From the NCBI RefSeq assembly GCF_011516885.1, contig NZ_WOTD01000013.1:1-64000 (forward strand): a DNA stretch of 64,000 nt, written 5' to 3'. How positions within the stretch are numbered: position 1 is the first letter of the stretch; every line of letters starts with the position of its first letter. Under the pieces are notes generated by a model. The model was not told where the DNA came from, ran no database searches, and worked only from the letters and a program-made list of their open reading frames with translations. A program made the position numbers and the translations under genes. This document shows, in pieces, positions 35,339 through 43,877 of the stretch. This DNA comes from Acetobacter lambici (GTDB lineage Bacteria > Pseudomonadota > Alphaproteobacteria > Acetobacterales > Acetobacteraceae).

Positions 35339-35460
35339 GGTTCGAGTCCCGCAGTTCGCAATCTCTAAGGCGCTGATTTTATTGAAAAATCATAAAAAAT
35401 CTAAAATGTGAACTTCTATACGTCCGTCTTCCCAATTAGAGAACTTTTTAGACTTGCGAC
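35339..35460 (+). repeat. tRNA-Leu 3'-end attachment site, copy 4, with decayed integrase leader
   Basis: The 22-bp core (35339-35360) is identical to the other copies. The next 100 bp still resemble the leader of integrase C: CTAAGG..CTGATTTTATTGA matches TTAAGGTGTTGATTTTATTGA, and GTCCGTCTTCCCAATTAGAGAAC matches the hairpin region in degraded form. No integrase frame follows. It therefore marks the right end of element C and the fossil of a fourth element. From here to 35724 I see no gene. Confidence 0.7.
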
Positions 35461-35724
35461 CGCCCTATAAATTCCAGACGTCTCGTGCGCTTGCGGTCGG
35501 ACTACGTAACTTTCGCAAATATTACGTCAAGCGATCTCCCCAAAATTAGTCATGCATACGCCCTCTATAAGAAACACTGAATACGGCTGACAGGGATCCG
35601 TGCACCATTTTTGCACCACAACAAGAAAGATTTAGGGTGACAACGCATGATGTTGTGTGACACATATATGTATGTTTATCATATAGTTATGAAAGGAACT
35701 CGCAGATGACTGCGGTCTATTTTT

Positions 35725-35771
35725 GCCCTTTCACGGCGGCAACACGGGTTCGAATCCCGTACGGGACACCA
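35725..35771 (+). repeat. 3' fragment of a tRNA-Glu(TTC) gene, island boundary
   Basis: The sequence from the anticodon loop (CTTTCAC, anticodon TTC) through the GGCGG strand, the T-arm ACGGG-TTCGAAT-CCCGT and the acceptor strand ACGGGAC-A-CCA matches the 3' 47 bases of an alphaproteobacterial tRNA-Glu. The 5' half is absent: the preceding bases do not form D or acceptor arms. This is the typical right attachment scar of an element integrated in a tRNA-Glu gene, and it separates mobile DNA from chromosomal genes. Confidence 0.75.
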
Positions 35772-35894
35772 CTTTTACTTTAACGCGTTGTTACTCCCCA
35801 TAAAAATAATACATGCCTTGCAGTTCATGCGGTGCCTTAACTGTGTTCAGACTACCAACTTGCAATATTTTCTGTATGCAACATAGAGCAACAC

Positions 35895-35925
35895 AAAACC
35901 CCTTTTTGCGCTCAAGGGGCATTGT
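35895..35925 (-). terminator. Rho-independent terminator of the MFS gene
   Basis: CCCCTT (35899-35904) pairs with AAGGGG (35914-35919). On the minus strand the hairpin is followed by GGTTTTGTG. It lies 20 bp after the stop of the MFS transporter. Confidence 0.55.
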
Positions 35926-35940
35926 GTAATTTGTCTTCCA

Positions 35941-37176
35941 TTATGTTATGGGCAAACGCTCTTCTGGTACACCGCTCTTTTTAAGAATAAAAAGAGCCAG
36001 CAGATAAACCAGCAACCCACCAATGGACAAAAGTGCGCCCCCAACACCCAGCGCGCCATACCCATACTGCTGGCCCAGCAGTAGGCTGCCCAACGATGCG
36101 CCAAGCGCATTGGCAATATTGAATGCCGAATGATTAAGGGAGGCCGCCAACGTTTGCGCATCTCCCGCAAAATCCATCAATCTGGTTTGTAAGGCCGGAC
36201 CCAATGCATTTACGCAGGCTGGGATCAAAAACACATCCAGCATCAACCCAAGGTTGTTGTGCAGAAGTGCCGAAAAAACCAGCATGGCCACAGCACTACC
36301 CGCAAGTGCAAAAATAGCCGCGAAGTTAATGTTGCGGTCCACCAGCCATGCCCCGATATTGGCACCCGCCAGCATGCCCACGCCCCAAATGACCATGTAC
36401 AGCATGACCTGCCATTCGGGAACATGCGTAACATTTTGCAAAACACTTGTCAGGTAAGTGTAAATTGCAAACATACCACCAAAACCAATAGCCGCGGTCA
36501 GCAAGGTCAGCAAGACCTGCGCATTGCCCAGTGCTGTGACCTCCCTGAGTGGAGAATTGGAACGGTTTGGCGTATCGGCCGGAATAAAGCGCCATACTCC
36601 CACAAAGGTTAAAAACCCGAACAGGCCAATAATCAGGTAAGCAATACGCCAGCCAAAATGGTTGGCCGCAAAAGTGGAAAAAGGCGCCCCCACCAAGGTG
36701 GAAATAGCAATACCGGACAGCACACGCCCAACTGCCCAGCCCCTGCGCGAGCGCTCCACCATGGATGCGGCCACCAGAGCAGACACACCAAAAATAGCTC
36801 CATGCGGCAGACCGGTAATAAAACGGGCAACCTCAACCAGCCCCGGCGTTGGCATGACAACACTGAGCAGATTGCCAAACCCGAACAAAAGCAGCAGCAC
36901 AAGCAACAGTTCCCGGCGCGACAGACGCGCACCCAGAATGGTAATGAGCGGTGCGCCAACAACAACCCCCAGCGCGTAGGCCGTAATGGCGTAACCCGCA
37001 TCTGCCGTAGATAGGTGGAGGGAGGCTGCAAATTCTGGCAACATGCCCATAATGGCAAACTCGCCGGTGCCTACAACAAATGCGCCAAATGTCAGCACAA
37101 GAAGTGCGGCGGTTCTACCCGCTGGAGGCGGCACCAGAGAGGCGCGGCCCGCAGGGGGTACGGTTTGTGTTGTCAT
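35941..37176 (-). CDS. MFS transporter, DHA1/AraJ-like
   Basis: The 411-residue inner-membrane protein has twelve predicted helices and the drug:H+ antiporter-1 pattern: TFGAFVVGTGEFAIMGMLPEFA in helix 1 and the motif A region GARLSRRELLL between helices 2 and 3. AraJ/YdhP-type members export sugars, arabinose-like compounds or drugs; the substrate cannot be told. The ATG at 37176 is preferred over a TTG at 37194. It is the last gene of a minus-strand group with glcG-like and iclR-like genes, 26 bp after the former, so it is probably controlled by the IclR protein. Confidence 0.9.
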   Translation of the reverse strand: MTTQTVPPAGRASLVPPPAGRTAALLVLTFGAFVVGTGEFAIMGMLPEFAASLHLSTADAGYAITAYALGVVVGAPLITILGARLSRRELLLVLLLLFGFGNLLSVVMPTPGLVEVARFITGLPHGAIFGVSALVAASMVERSRRGWAVGRVLSGIAISTLVGAPFSTFAANHFGWRIAYLIIGLFGFLTFVGVWRFIPADTPNRSNSPLREVTALGNAQVLLTLLTAAIGFGGMFAIYTYLTSVLQNVTHVPEWQVMLYMVIWGVGMLAGANIGAWLVDRNINFAAIFALAGSAVAMLVFSALLHNNLGLMLDVFLIPACVNALGPALQTRLMDFAGDAQTLAASLNHSAFNIANALGASLGSLLLGQQYGYGALGVGGALLSIGGLLVYLLALFILKKSGVPEERLPIT

Positions 37177-37202
37177 GGAGTTTCTCTTAGCCAAAAAGCC
37201 TG

Positions 37203-37601
37203 TCAGGCTGAAAGAATGTTCGCGGCAACCCGGGCAATGGCAATATCTTCTTCCGTGCTGGCACCAGAAACCCCGATCGCCCCCAGCAACGTGCCATCCG
37301 CTGCTTTAAGCACAAGCCCCCCACCAAAACTGGCCATGCCGCCATTGGTGTTTTCCAACGTATAGGCACGGCCATCCGGGCGGCCAATTTTTGCAAAATC
37401 CGCGCTGTCCATCTGGAACAGGGCTGCGGTACGCGCCTTTTTGCTGGCAACATCCACCGCACCCAGAATTGTGCCTTCCATACGCAGGAAGGCAACGGGC
37501 CATGCCGCGGCATCCAGAATGGAAATGCAGACATTCACGCCCATCCGCTGCGCCTCAGAATGTGCTGCATCCAGCATGGCGGTTGCTATTGTTGCTTTCA
37601 T
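37203..37601 (-). CDS. GlcG/HbpS-family heme-binding-like protein
   Basis: The 132-residue protein matches the GlcG/HbpS (DUF336) family: VNVCISILDAAAWPVAFLRM, ASKKARTAALF and GGGLVLKAADGTLLGAIGVSG are its hallmark segments. HbpS of Streptomyces binds heme, and GlcG occurs in glycolate and diol catabolic loci; here no substrate is evident. It has no signal peptide, so it is cytosolic. It lies 26 bp before the MFS gene and 94 bp after the IclR gene, all on the minus strand. Confidence 0.9.
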   Translation of the reverse strand: MKATIATAMLDAAHSEAQRMGVNVCISILDAAAWPVAFLRMEGTILGAVDVASKKARTAALFQMDSADFAKIGRPDGRAYTLENTNGGMASFGGGLVLKAADGTLLGAIGVSGASTEEDIAIARVAANILSA

Positions 37602-37695
37602 GGTCCGTACATCCCTTTTGCATAAAGGAGTGTACGTTAACCCGACCGCTGGAGAAGGGAATAAACAAAATAGGGCAAAGCTTATTTATTCAATA

Positions 37696-38421
37696 TTATT
37701 GAACATTGAGTTGTTCGAGTGCGCGCATCATCATCCATGCAAGCCGGATCAACCTGTGCTGCGGAAACCTTGCAGGGGGGCCGGTCAGGCACAGGCTTGC
37801 CCTGACCTCCCCATTCTCGCGCCATGGAATGGCAACGCCGTTCAGCCCCGGCCTATATGCCTCAATATCCAGCGCATAACCTTTGATGCGTACATCCTCG
37901 ATCTTGCTCAGCACATTGGCGTCCAACGCATTGGCGCGGGTTGCCAGCACCCGTTTGCCCAACCCCGGCACACAGGCCAGAAACACCCACCCAACAGCTG
38001 AGCCTTCCAGATTTTCCCGCCGGGGCATGGTCGCCAGATTGAGGCAAAACCCGTTTGGATCCACAATATCCAAATACGTCGCCTGATCACCGCTGGGGAC
38101 CGCCAGCCACGCCGTGGCACCACTTTTATATGCTACGGCCTCCAGCACCGGGCGCAGGCGGGCACGCAACATGTTATCATCCCCCGCAATACGCGCGAGA
38201 TTGAGAATGCGCCCTCCCAGATGGTAGCGCATATCCCCCGACCGGCGCTGGACGTATCCCAAATGGTCCAGCGTTTGCAAAATATTGTGTACCGTTGTTT
38301 TGCCTATGCCGGAAATACTGGCAATCTGCTGCAAACGCGCACCACCACCCTGCTGGGCAATAATTTCCAGAATAGCAGCAGAGCGCTCTATGGACTGAAT
38401 AAGCTTTGGTGTTTTGCTCAT
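37696..38421 (-). CDS. IclR-family transcriptional regulator
   Basis: The 241-residue regulator has an N-terminal winged HTH (SIERSAAILEIIAQQGGGARLQ and ISGIGKTTVHNILQTLDHLGYV) and a C-terminal GAF-like ligand domain ending RASLCLTGPPARFP. The ATG at 38421 gives the usual N-terminus (MSKTPKLIQSIERS); an upstream ATG at 38454 is less likely. IclR proteins usually control adjacent catabolic and transport genes, here the GlcG-like protein and the MFS transporter downstream on the same strand. Confidence 0.93.
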   Translation of the reverse strand: MSKTPKLIQSIERSAAILEIIAQQGGGARLQQIASISGIGKTTVHNILQTLDHLGYVQRRSGDMRYHLGGRILNLARIAGDDNMLRARLRPVLEAVAYKSGATAWLAVPSGDQATYLDIVDPNGFCLNLATMPRRENLEGSAVGWVFLACVPGLGKRVLATRANALDANVLSKIEDVRIKGYALDIEAYRPGLNGVAIPWRENGEVRASLCLTGPPARFPQHRLIRLAWMMMRALEQLNVQ

Positions 38422-38530
38422 GGACCATCCCTGTTGCCAAAGGGGCTTTGGCATACCCCGTCCGCCTTATGCCGTGCGCACCACAAGTTCATCATAGCTG
38501 AACAGCTCAGAGTATTCCGGTGCTACCCGA

Positions 38531-39175
38531 TCAGGCGGGAAGACCGCTCAGAGCCAGCCTGAGTGCAAAATAGATGAACACACCCCCCGTTAGCATATCC
38601 AATGCACGCACAACCCTGGGACTGGACAGAACACGGCCAAGGGAAAACGCCAGACAGGCCAGAGCCGCGTACCATGCTACCGCCATAACCACCTGCACTC
38701 CCGCCAGCAGCAGGGAATAGCTGACACGCTCCACACCTGCGGGAATAAACTGGGCAAAGGCTGTCAGGTCAAACACGCCGACCAGTGGGTTCAGGCAGGT
38801 CGTTAGCAGACCGCGCTGATACCCCGCGCCCATACTGGTAATCTGGCTGGCCTGTGCCGCCCCCTCCGCCTGATCATGAACACCAGCAGACGGCATAAGC
38901 AGGCGGATACCCAAGTAAGCCAGATAAAACGCACCAGCCCATTGCAACGCCAGATACAGCGTGGGAGACGCGGCAACCAGCGCGCTCACCCCAAACGCCG
39001 TACCGGCCCCCCATATTGCCAGCCCCGTGCCAGTGCCCAGAGCCGCCCCCAAGGCGGCCTTGTGCCCGACATTCATACCCAGACGGATAACAAGAGCAGT
39101 TTCGGTCCCCGGTGTCAGCACCAGAACACCCCATGCGGCGGCAAAGGTCAGTATGGGCAAAAACGCATGGGGCAT
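38531..39175 (-). CDS. LysE/RhtB-family amino acid exporter
   Basis: The 214-residue protein has about six hydrophobic helices and the LysE signature near the start: AAWGVLVLTPGTETALVIRLGM, followed by GHKAALGAALGTGTGLAIWG. RhtB-type members export homoserine, threonine or other amino acids. The ATG at 39175 is chosen over 39208 because the family begins shortly before the first helix. It is separated by about 110 bp from the IclR gene and is probably transcribed alone. Confidence 0.9.
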   Translation of the reverse strand: MPHAFLPILTFAAAWGVLVLTPGTETALVIRLGMNVGHKAALGAALGTGTGLAIWGAGTAFGVSALVAASPTLYLALQWAGAFYLAYLGIRLLMPSAGVHDQAEGAAQASQITSMGAGYQRGLLTTCLNPLVGVFDLTAFAQFIPAGVERVSYSLLLAGVQVVMAVAWYAALACLAFSLGRVLSSPRVVRALDMLTGGVFIYFALRLALSGLPA

Positions 39176-39322
39176 AACCTGATCCTGCTCTGTAACACCG
39201 GGCAACACACGCCACCTTGCGGGCCATAACGACCAACATGGCAGGCGGCGCCTATGTAAAAGAGAACAAAAAACAGGAAAAGTCCAAGATCGGCCAATAA
39301 AAAGGCCGCTATGGTTCCCCCC

Positions 39323-39763
39323 CTACCTACCGCAGTACAAATCCATGGCCATACGGCGCGCTCCCAGAAGCTGCTGCACGGCCACATAGGCCATGACCAT
39401 GGCGTGCCCGGTGGCATTCTCTGCCACCTCGCTCTACGCCGGGGCAAAACGGGCTTGCATGACCAGACTCAGTGCCTGATTGAGCATTATACGGAACTGT
39501 GCCTCAAGCTGATGTCCTCTTTCCCGGTACGTTACGGGCAAGTCTCGCACGAATAGCCCAAACATATGTGCCCCGGCCTGTTGCAAAACGGCCTCTTCCG
39601 CCAGTGGTGCGGCGGCCCCCAGCAGGGCCAGAACCTCTGCCCTGTCCGGCGCTCTGCGCAACAGGTTTTGCAACAGTGGATGCAGGCCACCCACCCCATC
39701 AGCCAACCGGGCGGAACATGTGGGAAAATACGGGTGAGAACCCCGCAGAAAATAACGTGACAT
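39323..39763 (-). pseudogene. Gene of unknown function with in-frame amber codon, downstream of cobalamin riboswitch
   Basis: A minus-strand frame opens at 39763 and runs 109 codons (LLRRAPDRAEVLALLGAA, GHQLEAQFRIMLNQALSLVM) to a TAG at 39434-39436. It then continues in the same frame for 36 sense codons (NATGHAMVMAYVAVQQLLGA) to a second stop at 39323. Codon third positions stay GC-rich on both sides of the TAG, so the two parts were probably one protein of about 145 residues. The helical pattern recalls a TetR-type ligand domain, but no DNA-binding part is present and I do not recognise the family. It is the first coding frame after the cobalamin riboswitch, 50 bp away. Confidence 0.5.
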
Positions 39764-39814
39764 CAGTCATCTCAGCCCCCGGTCTGCCCGCCCGGTGACA
39801 TGGCATGTAAAGAC

Positions 39815-40000
39815 GAAGGCAGGTCTCCTGACTTGCAGATACGCCTTGCACCCTGCCTTCCCGGTTATGCACCAGTGGCTGCCCCCAGTTGGGGCTGCGG
39901 ATGTCAGCTTCTGCCTACAGTTGCGGGTACAGTCTCCGACTTGCTCCAAAATGGGGCTGACGGTGTTCCCTTTTCATCCGCTCGCACGGAACCTTCGACC
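39815..40000 (-). ncRNA. Cobalamin (B12) riboswitch
   Basis: On the minus strand the sequence shows the adenosylcobalamin riboswitch hallmarks in order: a 5' stem starting AAGGTTCCG, GGGAACACCGTCAG, the core ACCCGCAACTGTA, GCCACTG, GGGAAGGC and the B12 box AAGTCAGGAGACCTGCC with the closing 3' strand. It should reduce expression of the gene downstream on the minus strand when cobalamin is plentiful. That gene (39763-39323) appears interrupted. Confidence 0.93.
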
Positions 40001-40063
40001 AATGGGGTCAGGCTATAGCCCCATGCGCCAACGGCTGCGAGCAAAAAATGGGAGGAAGCTTCC

Positions 40064-40624
40064 CTACGCCGGGGCACCCAGCATGCCCACGCGCCACCGG
40101 CCTGCGTGGCAGGTCAACAGGCTGTAACTCAGGGGCGGCACGTCCACCCGCGCGGCATGGGCCATATCCACAGGGCCGCTCTGGTACAACACGTGCAAAA
40201 CCAGATTCCGCACAATGGCGGGCCGTGCCAGCACCACCGCACTTGGCAGATTCTGGCTGAGACTATCGAGCCAGAGGGCCGTTCTTTGGTAGCAGGACGC
40301 AAAACTTTCACCCTCCGGTGGGGCAAAAGTTGCATCGGATAAAAAAGCAAGCTGTTCCGCAGGAGCCATACCCTGCAAGCCCTGCCCAGCCCACAAACCA
40401 TAGTCCCTGTCCCGCAGGGAGGGCTGTGGTTGCAGCCTATGCAACCCCGCATCCGGCGCCGCTACATCGGGGGCATAATAAAGAGTAAGCTGGCTGGCGG
40501 ATGGCAGGTAAGCCGCCACTTTTTGCTGATCATAGCCATTTGCGACCTGTTCGGTCCCATTGGGCAGCCCCCCCTTGCGCACAACAGGGGGCAACTCAGA
40601 CGCACAGCAAAGCAGCTTCAACAC
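40064..40624 (-). CDS. Histidine phosphatase-like protein lacking catalytic histidines
   Basis: From the GTG at 40624 (GGGAAAG upstream) the protein has about 186 residues; a frame from 40702 adds 26. It follows the phosphoglycerate mutase/CobC fold, with LRDRDYGLWAGQGL for the segment after the first active-site strand and EGESFASCYQRTALWLDSL for the central helix. The RHG motif expected at the N-terminus is replaced by LCCASEL, and the second catalytic histidine (usually SHGG) reads LARPAIVRN. It is therefore probably not a phosphatase. It lies just upstream of a cobalamin riboswitch on the same strand, which suggests descent from a CobC-type gene. Confidence 0.65.
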   Translation of the reverse strand: MLKLLCCASELPPVVRKGGLPNGTEQVANGYDQQKVAAYLPSASQLTLYYAPDVAAPDAGLHRLQPQPSLRDRDYGLWAGQGLQGMAPAEQLAFLSDATFAPPEGESFASCYQRTALWLDSLSQNLPSAVVLARPAIVRNLVLHVLYQSGPVDMAHAARVDVPPLSYSLLTCHAGRWRVGMLGAPA

Positions 40625-40750
40625 ACCGATCTTTCCCGCATTGGCCCTTGGTCTATGGGCATGGCCATAATGGCGCAGCATTTGCCAGCATGGCACAGAC
40701 ACCCTACACCATCAGACATTATTTGACCGCGATTTTAAACCGAGAATCGG

Positions 40751-42712
40751 ATGCCCCCCCCTCCCCGCCTTTTATCCAGCGCTTTGTGTTCCCGTTTGTC
40801 GTGGGTGGCTCTTTGTCTGGCTTTTTCTGGCTGTGCGGCCCCTATTACCGTGCAGCGCCTGAGCCTGACGGACAGCTACAGGGACCGAAGCCAAAGTACG
40901 CTCAGCGGGCAGACCTTGAGCAACACCACACGCATTGTGCTTGAGCGCCAGAATCTTTTGCCCAGATGGAAAAAAAATCCGGCACAGGCTCTGGCCATCC
41001 TGCGCGCCAGCACTCAGGCGCAGTTTTATACTCCCGATCTACAGGATCAGCTTTTTGCTCTGGCAGAGCTGCACTACCTGATGGCCCGCCAGAACACGGA
41101 CCGCACGGCTTTTATGGCAGCCGCACTCTATGCCTACGCTTACCTGAACCCCGATGGGGCGGAAAACGCAAAACCCAACCCATATGATGTGCATTTCCGG
41201 CAAGCCTGCGACATTTACATGTTTGGCCTGACCGAAGCGCTGGGCAACCCTGTAAATGTTGCGCCACAGCGCTGGACGCTCCCATTTGGCACGCTCGACC
41301 TGTCCACCACCCCCGCGCAGACGCAATGGTATGGTTACACCCTGACCGACTTCCGCCCCACGGCGCGTCTGTCCGTGCGCGGGATTAAAAACGTTTATCG
41401 CCGGGCAGGGCTGGGGGAACCTCTGGCGGCAGTGCCACGCCCCCCCGCCGATAGCCAGATTTCCTTTTCCATTACGGACAAGCTGCGTATTCCCGTTAAC
41501 CTTCTTCTGGAAATTCCCAACCCACGCCAGCAAATTTTCACCAGCCAGATTTCCGGTCGGCTAACTCTGGCAACAATTGACAAAACCACCAGCCTGCCAA
41601 CAACAGATGGCGTTATTCCCCTACAATACGACCAGACCGCATCCCGCGCGATCAGCCTGAGCAATGCGGTTGACTGGTCGGTTGAATACAAGGGTTTTCT
41701 GGACGGCAATCTGTTTAGCAAGCGCGCGCAGCTTATTGCCATAGAGCCACACCAGTATGGCCACCGGCCCGTTGTGCTTGTGCATGGCACGGCCTCCAGC
41801 CCCGGACGTTGGGCGGATATGGTGAATGACCTGCTCGAAGACCCGCAAATCCGTGCGCATTATGAGTTCTGGTTTTTTTCCTACGCAACGGGCAACCCCA
41901 TTCCCTACTCCGCCCTGCAACTCCGCGACGCCCTGAACCGCACCATTCATGACCTTGGCGGCACACAGGCCGACCCCGCACTGGGGCAGATCACCCTGAT
42001 CGGGCACAGTCAGGGCGGGCTGTTGGCAAAAATGCTGGCCATTGACCCACAGGATGCACTGTGGAAGGGGCTGACCCATCGCTCCCTTTCCAGCCTCAAT
42101 CTCTCGCCCAACGTGCGGCAGTTTCTGGAGCGGGCACTTTTTCCCACGCCCATGCCTGAGGTCAAAAGTGTTGTGTTTATTTCCACCCCACAGCACGGCA
42201 GCTATCTGGCGGACTTTTCCATCGCCCATCTTATCGGACGAATGGTCACTTTCCCCGCCGCCATTACAGAAGTGACCCAGCAGATCCTGCAAGGCAATAC
42301 AGGAGCGCTCAAGGTGGATATGAGCCCCGGCCGCCTTGGCAGTGTTTATGGCATGTCCCCCCGCAGTGCGTTCATACAGGCGCTGGCCTCCGTGCCTGTT
42401 GCGCCGGACGTGCAAAGCCATTCCATTATCCCCGTACTAGGCAATGGCCCGCTGAATAATGCGGACGATGGCGTTGTGGCCTACGCCAGCGCACATGACC
42501 CGCAGGTGCAGAGTGAACTGGTCGTGCGCAACTCGGGGCATTCCACGCAGGCCAACCCCATTACCATTGCGGAAGTGCGGCGTATTCTGCTGCAACAACT
42601 GGCCACCACCCAGCCCGACATGCGCATGAAGGGCGATATGGACCACACCAACATCATGCGTATTGGTGGGGACTATGTCATTCCCGCAGCATGGGCAAAG
42701 CAGCAGCCATGA
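40751..42712 (+). CDS. Alpha/beta-hydrolase lipoprotein
   Basis: The 653-residue protein begins with a lipoprotein signal (hydrophobic LSWVALCLAFSGC, lipobox cysteine about residue 28), so it is likely anchored to a membrane in the periplasm. An N-terminal domain of about 330 residues precedes an alpha/beta hydrolase domain with RPVVLVHGTASSPGRWADM (oxyanion region), the nucleophile elbow LIGHSQGGLLAKM, and a probable catalytic histidine in RNSGHSTQ near the C-terminus. It is probably a lipase or esterase. The next gene starts inside its stop codon (ATGA), so the DUF4105 protein is its operon partner. Confidence 0.82.
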   Translation: MPPPPRLLSSALCSRLSWVALCLAFSGCAAPITVQRLSLTDSYRDRSQSTLSGQTLSNTTRIVLERQNLLPRWKKNPAQALAILRASTQAQFYTPDLQDQLFALAELHYLMARQNTDRTAFMAAALYAYAYLNPDGAENAKPNPYDVHFRQACDIYMFGLTEALGNPVNVAPQRWTLPFGTLDLSTTPAQTQWYGYTLTDFRPTARLSVRGIKNVYRRAGLGEPLAAVPRPPADSQISFSITDKLRIPVNLLLEIPNPRQQIFTSQISGRLTLATIDKTTSLPTTDGVIPLQYDQTASRAISLSNAVDWSVEYKGFLDGNLFSKRAQLIAIEPHQYGHRPVVLVHGTASSPGRWADMVNDLLEDPQIRAHYEFWFFSYATGNPIPYSALQLRDALNRTIHDLGGTQADPALGQITLIGHSQGGLLAKMLAIDPQDALWKGLTHRSLSSLNLSPNVRQFLERALFPTPMPEVKSVVFISTPQHGSYLADFSIAHLIGRMVTFPAAITEVTQQILQGNTGALKVDMSPGRLGSVYGMSPRSAFIQALASVPVAPDVQSHSIIPVLGNGPLNNADDGVVAYASAHDPQVQSELVVRNSGHSTQANPITIAEVRRILLQQLATTQPDMRMKGDMDHTNIMRIGGDYVIPAAWAKQQP

Positions 42713-43710
42713 CCAGGCCCCCCCGCGCCCGCCGCCACACAAAGCGCAGACTAACTGTTCCGATCTGCCTGTTTGCAATCTATGCCTGTGCGGCACTGTA
42801 CTACTCCACGCTGGAGCCGGATCTGTTGCGCCTTGGTGCAACCGTGCTGTGTGGTGTGCTCTGCGCGGCAAGCCTGTGCATCCGCCAGCCATTACGCCGC
42901 CTTGCGGCCCTGAGCGGTCTTTGCGTGTGTTTTGCTATCTGGTTCTGCACCGACCGCCCCAGCAACAACCGTGAATGGGCTGGGGAATATGCCGTTCTGG
43001 CCGATGCCATACAGGATGGGCGTCTTGTGCATGTGCGCAATATCCGCGATTTTACGTATAAAACCGAAACCGATTACACTGCGCACTATTACAACGCGGA
43101 CTTTGATCTGGACCACCTTGCCACCATAGACCTGATAACCTCCTACTGGGCGGGAGACAGCATTGCCCACGTGTTTCTGTCCTTCGGATTTGATGATGGC
43201 CGACACCTTGCCGTATCCATTGAAACACGACGCCAGAAAAAATTTGCCTATTCCACCATCGCCGGATTTTTTCATCATTACGAACTTACTTACGTAACAG
43301 CCGATGAACGTGACCTGATTGGTGTACGCACGGACATACGCAAGGAACGTGTGTATCTTTACCGTCTTGAACTCTCCGCCCAGACGCGTGAGGCAGTTTT
43401 TAAAAACTACCTTTCTGAAATACACATGCTGACCACCCAACCTCGGTGGTACAATACGCTTATGGACAACTGCACAACGGAAATTCTGGCAAGGGCCAAT
43501 GCCCGTACCCGTTACAGACTGGACTGGCGGGTGCTGCTGAGCGGGTACACAGCCTCCCTTGCCTACGATCTGGGGCTACTGAACACACACTACGATTTTG
43601 CAACACTTCACCGACTCAGCCGGATAAAACGCCCCGCAAATGCCATACCAGATGCGAATTACTCTAATGAAATACGAGAATCCCTCCCCCTCGCACTTGA
43701 GAATAAATAA
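42709..43710 (+). CDS. DUF4105 membrane protein
   Basis: From the ATG at 42709 (overlapping the previous stop) the protein has 333 residues. Two hydrophobic helices occupy residues 15-80 and are followed by a periplasmic DUF4105 (Lnb N-terminal-like) domain with HVFLSFGFDDGRHLAVSIETR, a tyrosine-rich RVYLYRLELS and the cysteine motif MDNCTTEI. The cysteine and histidine suggest a papain-like amidase or acyltransferase fold, as in Lnb-type lipoprotein-processing enzymes. Function in this organism is not established. It is co-transcribed with the hydrolase lipoprotein upstream. Confidence 0.82.
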   Translation: MTRPPRARRHTKRRLTVPICLFAIYACAALYYSTLEPDLLRLGATVLCGVLCAASLCIRQPLRRLAALSGLCVCFAIWFCTDRPSNNREWAGEYAVLADAIQDGRLVHVRNIRDFTYKTETDYTAHYYNADFDLDHLATIDLITSYWAGDSIAHVFLSFGFDDGRHLAVSIETRRQKKFAYSTIAGFFHHYELTYVTADERDLIGVRTDIRKERVYLYRLELSAQTREAVFKNYLSEIHMLTTQPRWYNTLMDNCTTEILARANARTRYRLDWRVLLSGYTASLAYDLGLLNTHYDFATLHRLSRIKRPANAIPDANYSNEIRESLPLALENK

Positions 43711-43877
43711 AAACAACGATAAATACATGCACATCACTCGCAACCAGAAGTAAGGTTATTGCAAGTGATAATTATTTCTTCAAAAGCATTTGATTTTGCA
43801 CATTTTTTTGTTTGCGAATGGACGCACTTTATACTATGTTCGGCTCCAGTCCCTCCTTTAATTGCGAGTAAGCCATC

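Noticed and set aside
7026-35360. CRISPR array suggested by recurring GC-rich repeats
   Set aside because: Repeats are kilobases apart, structured and tied to mobilisation genes or attachment sites; there are no regular spacers.
35660-35771. A complete tRNA-Glu gene
   Set aside because: Bases before 35725 do not pair as D or acceptor arm; only the 3' half is there.
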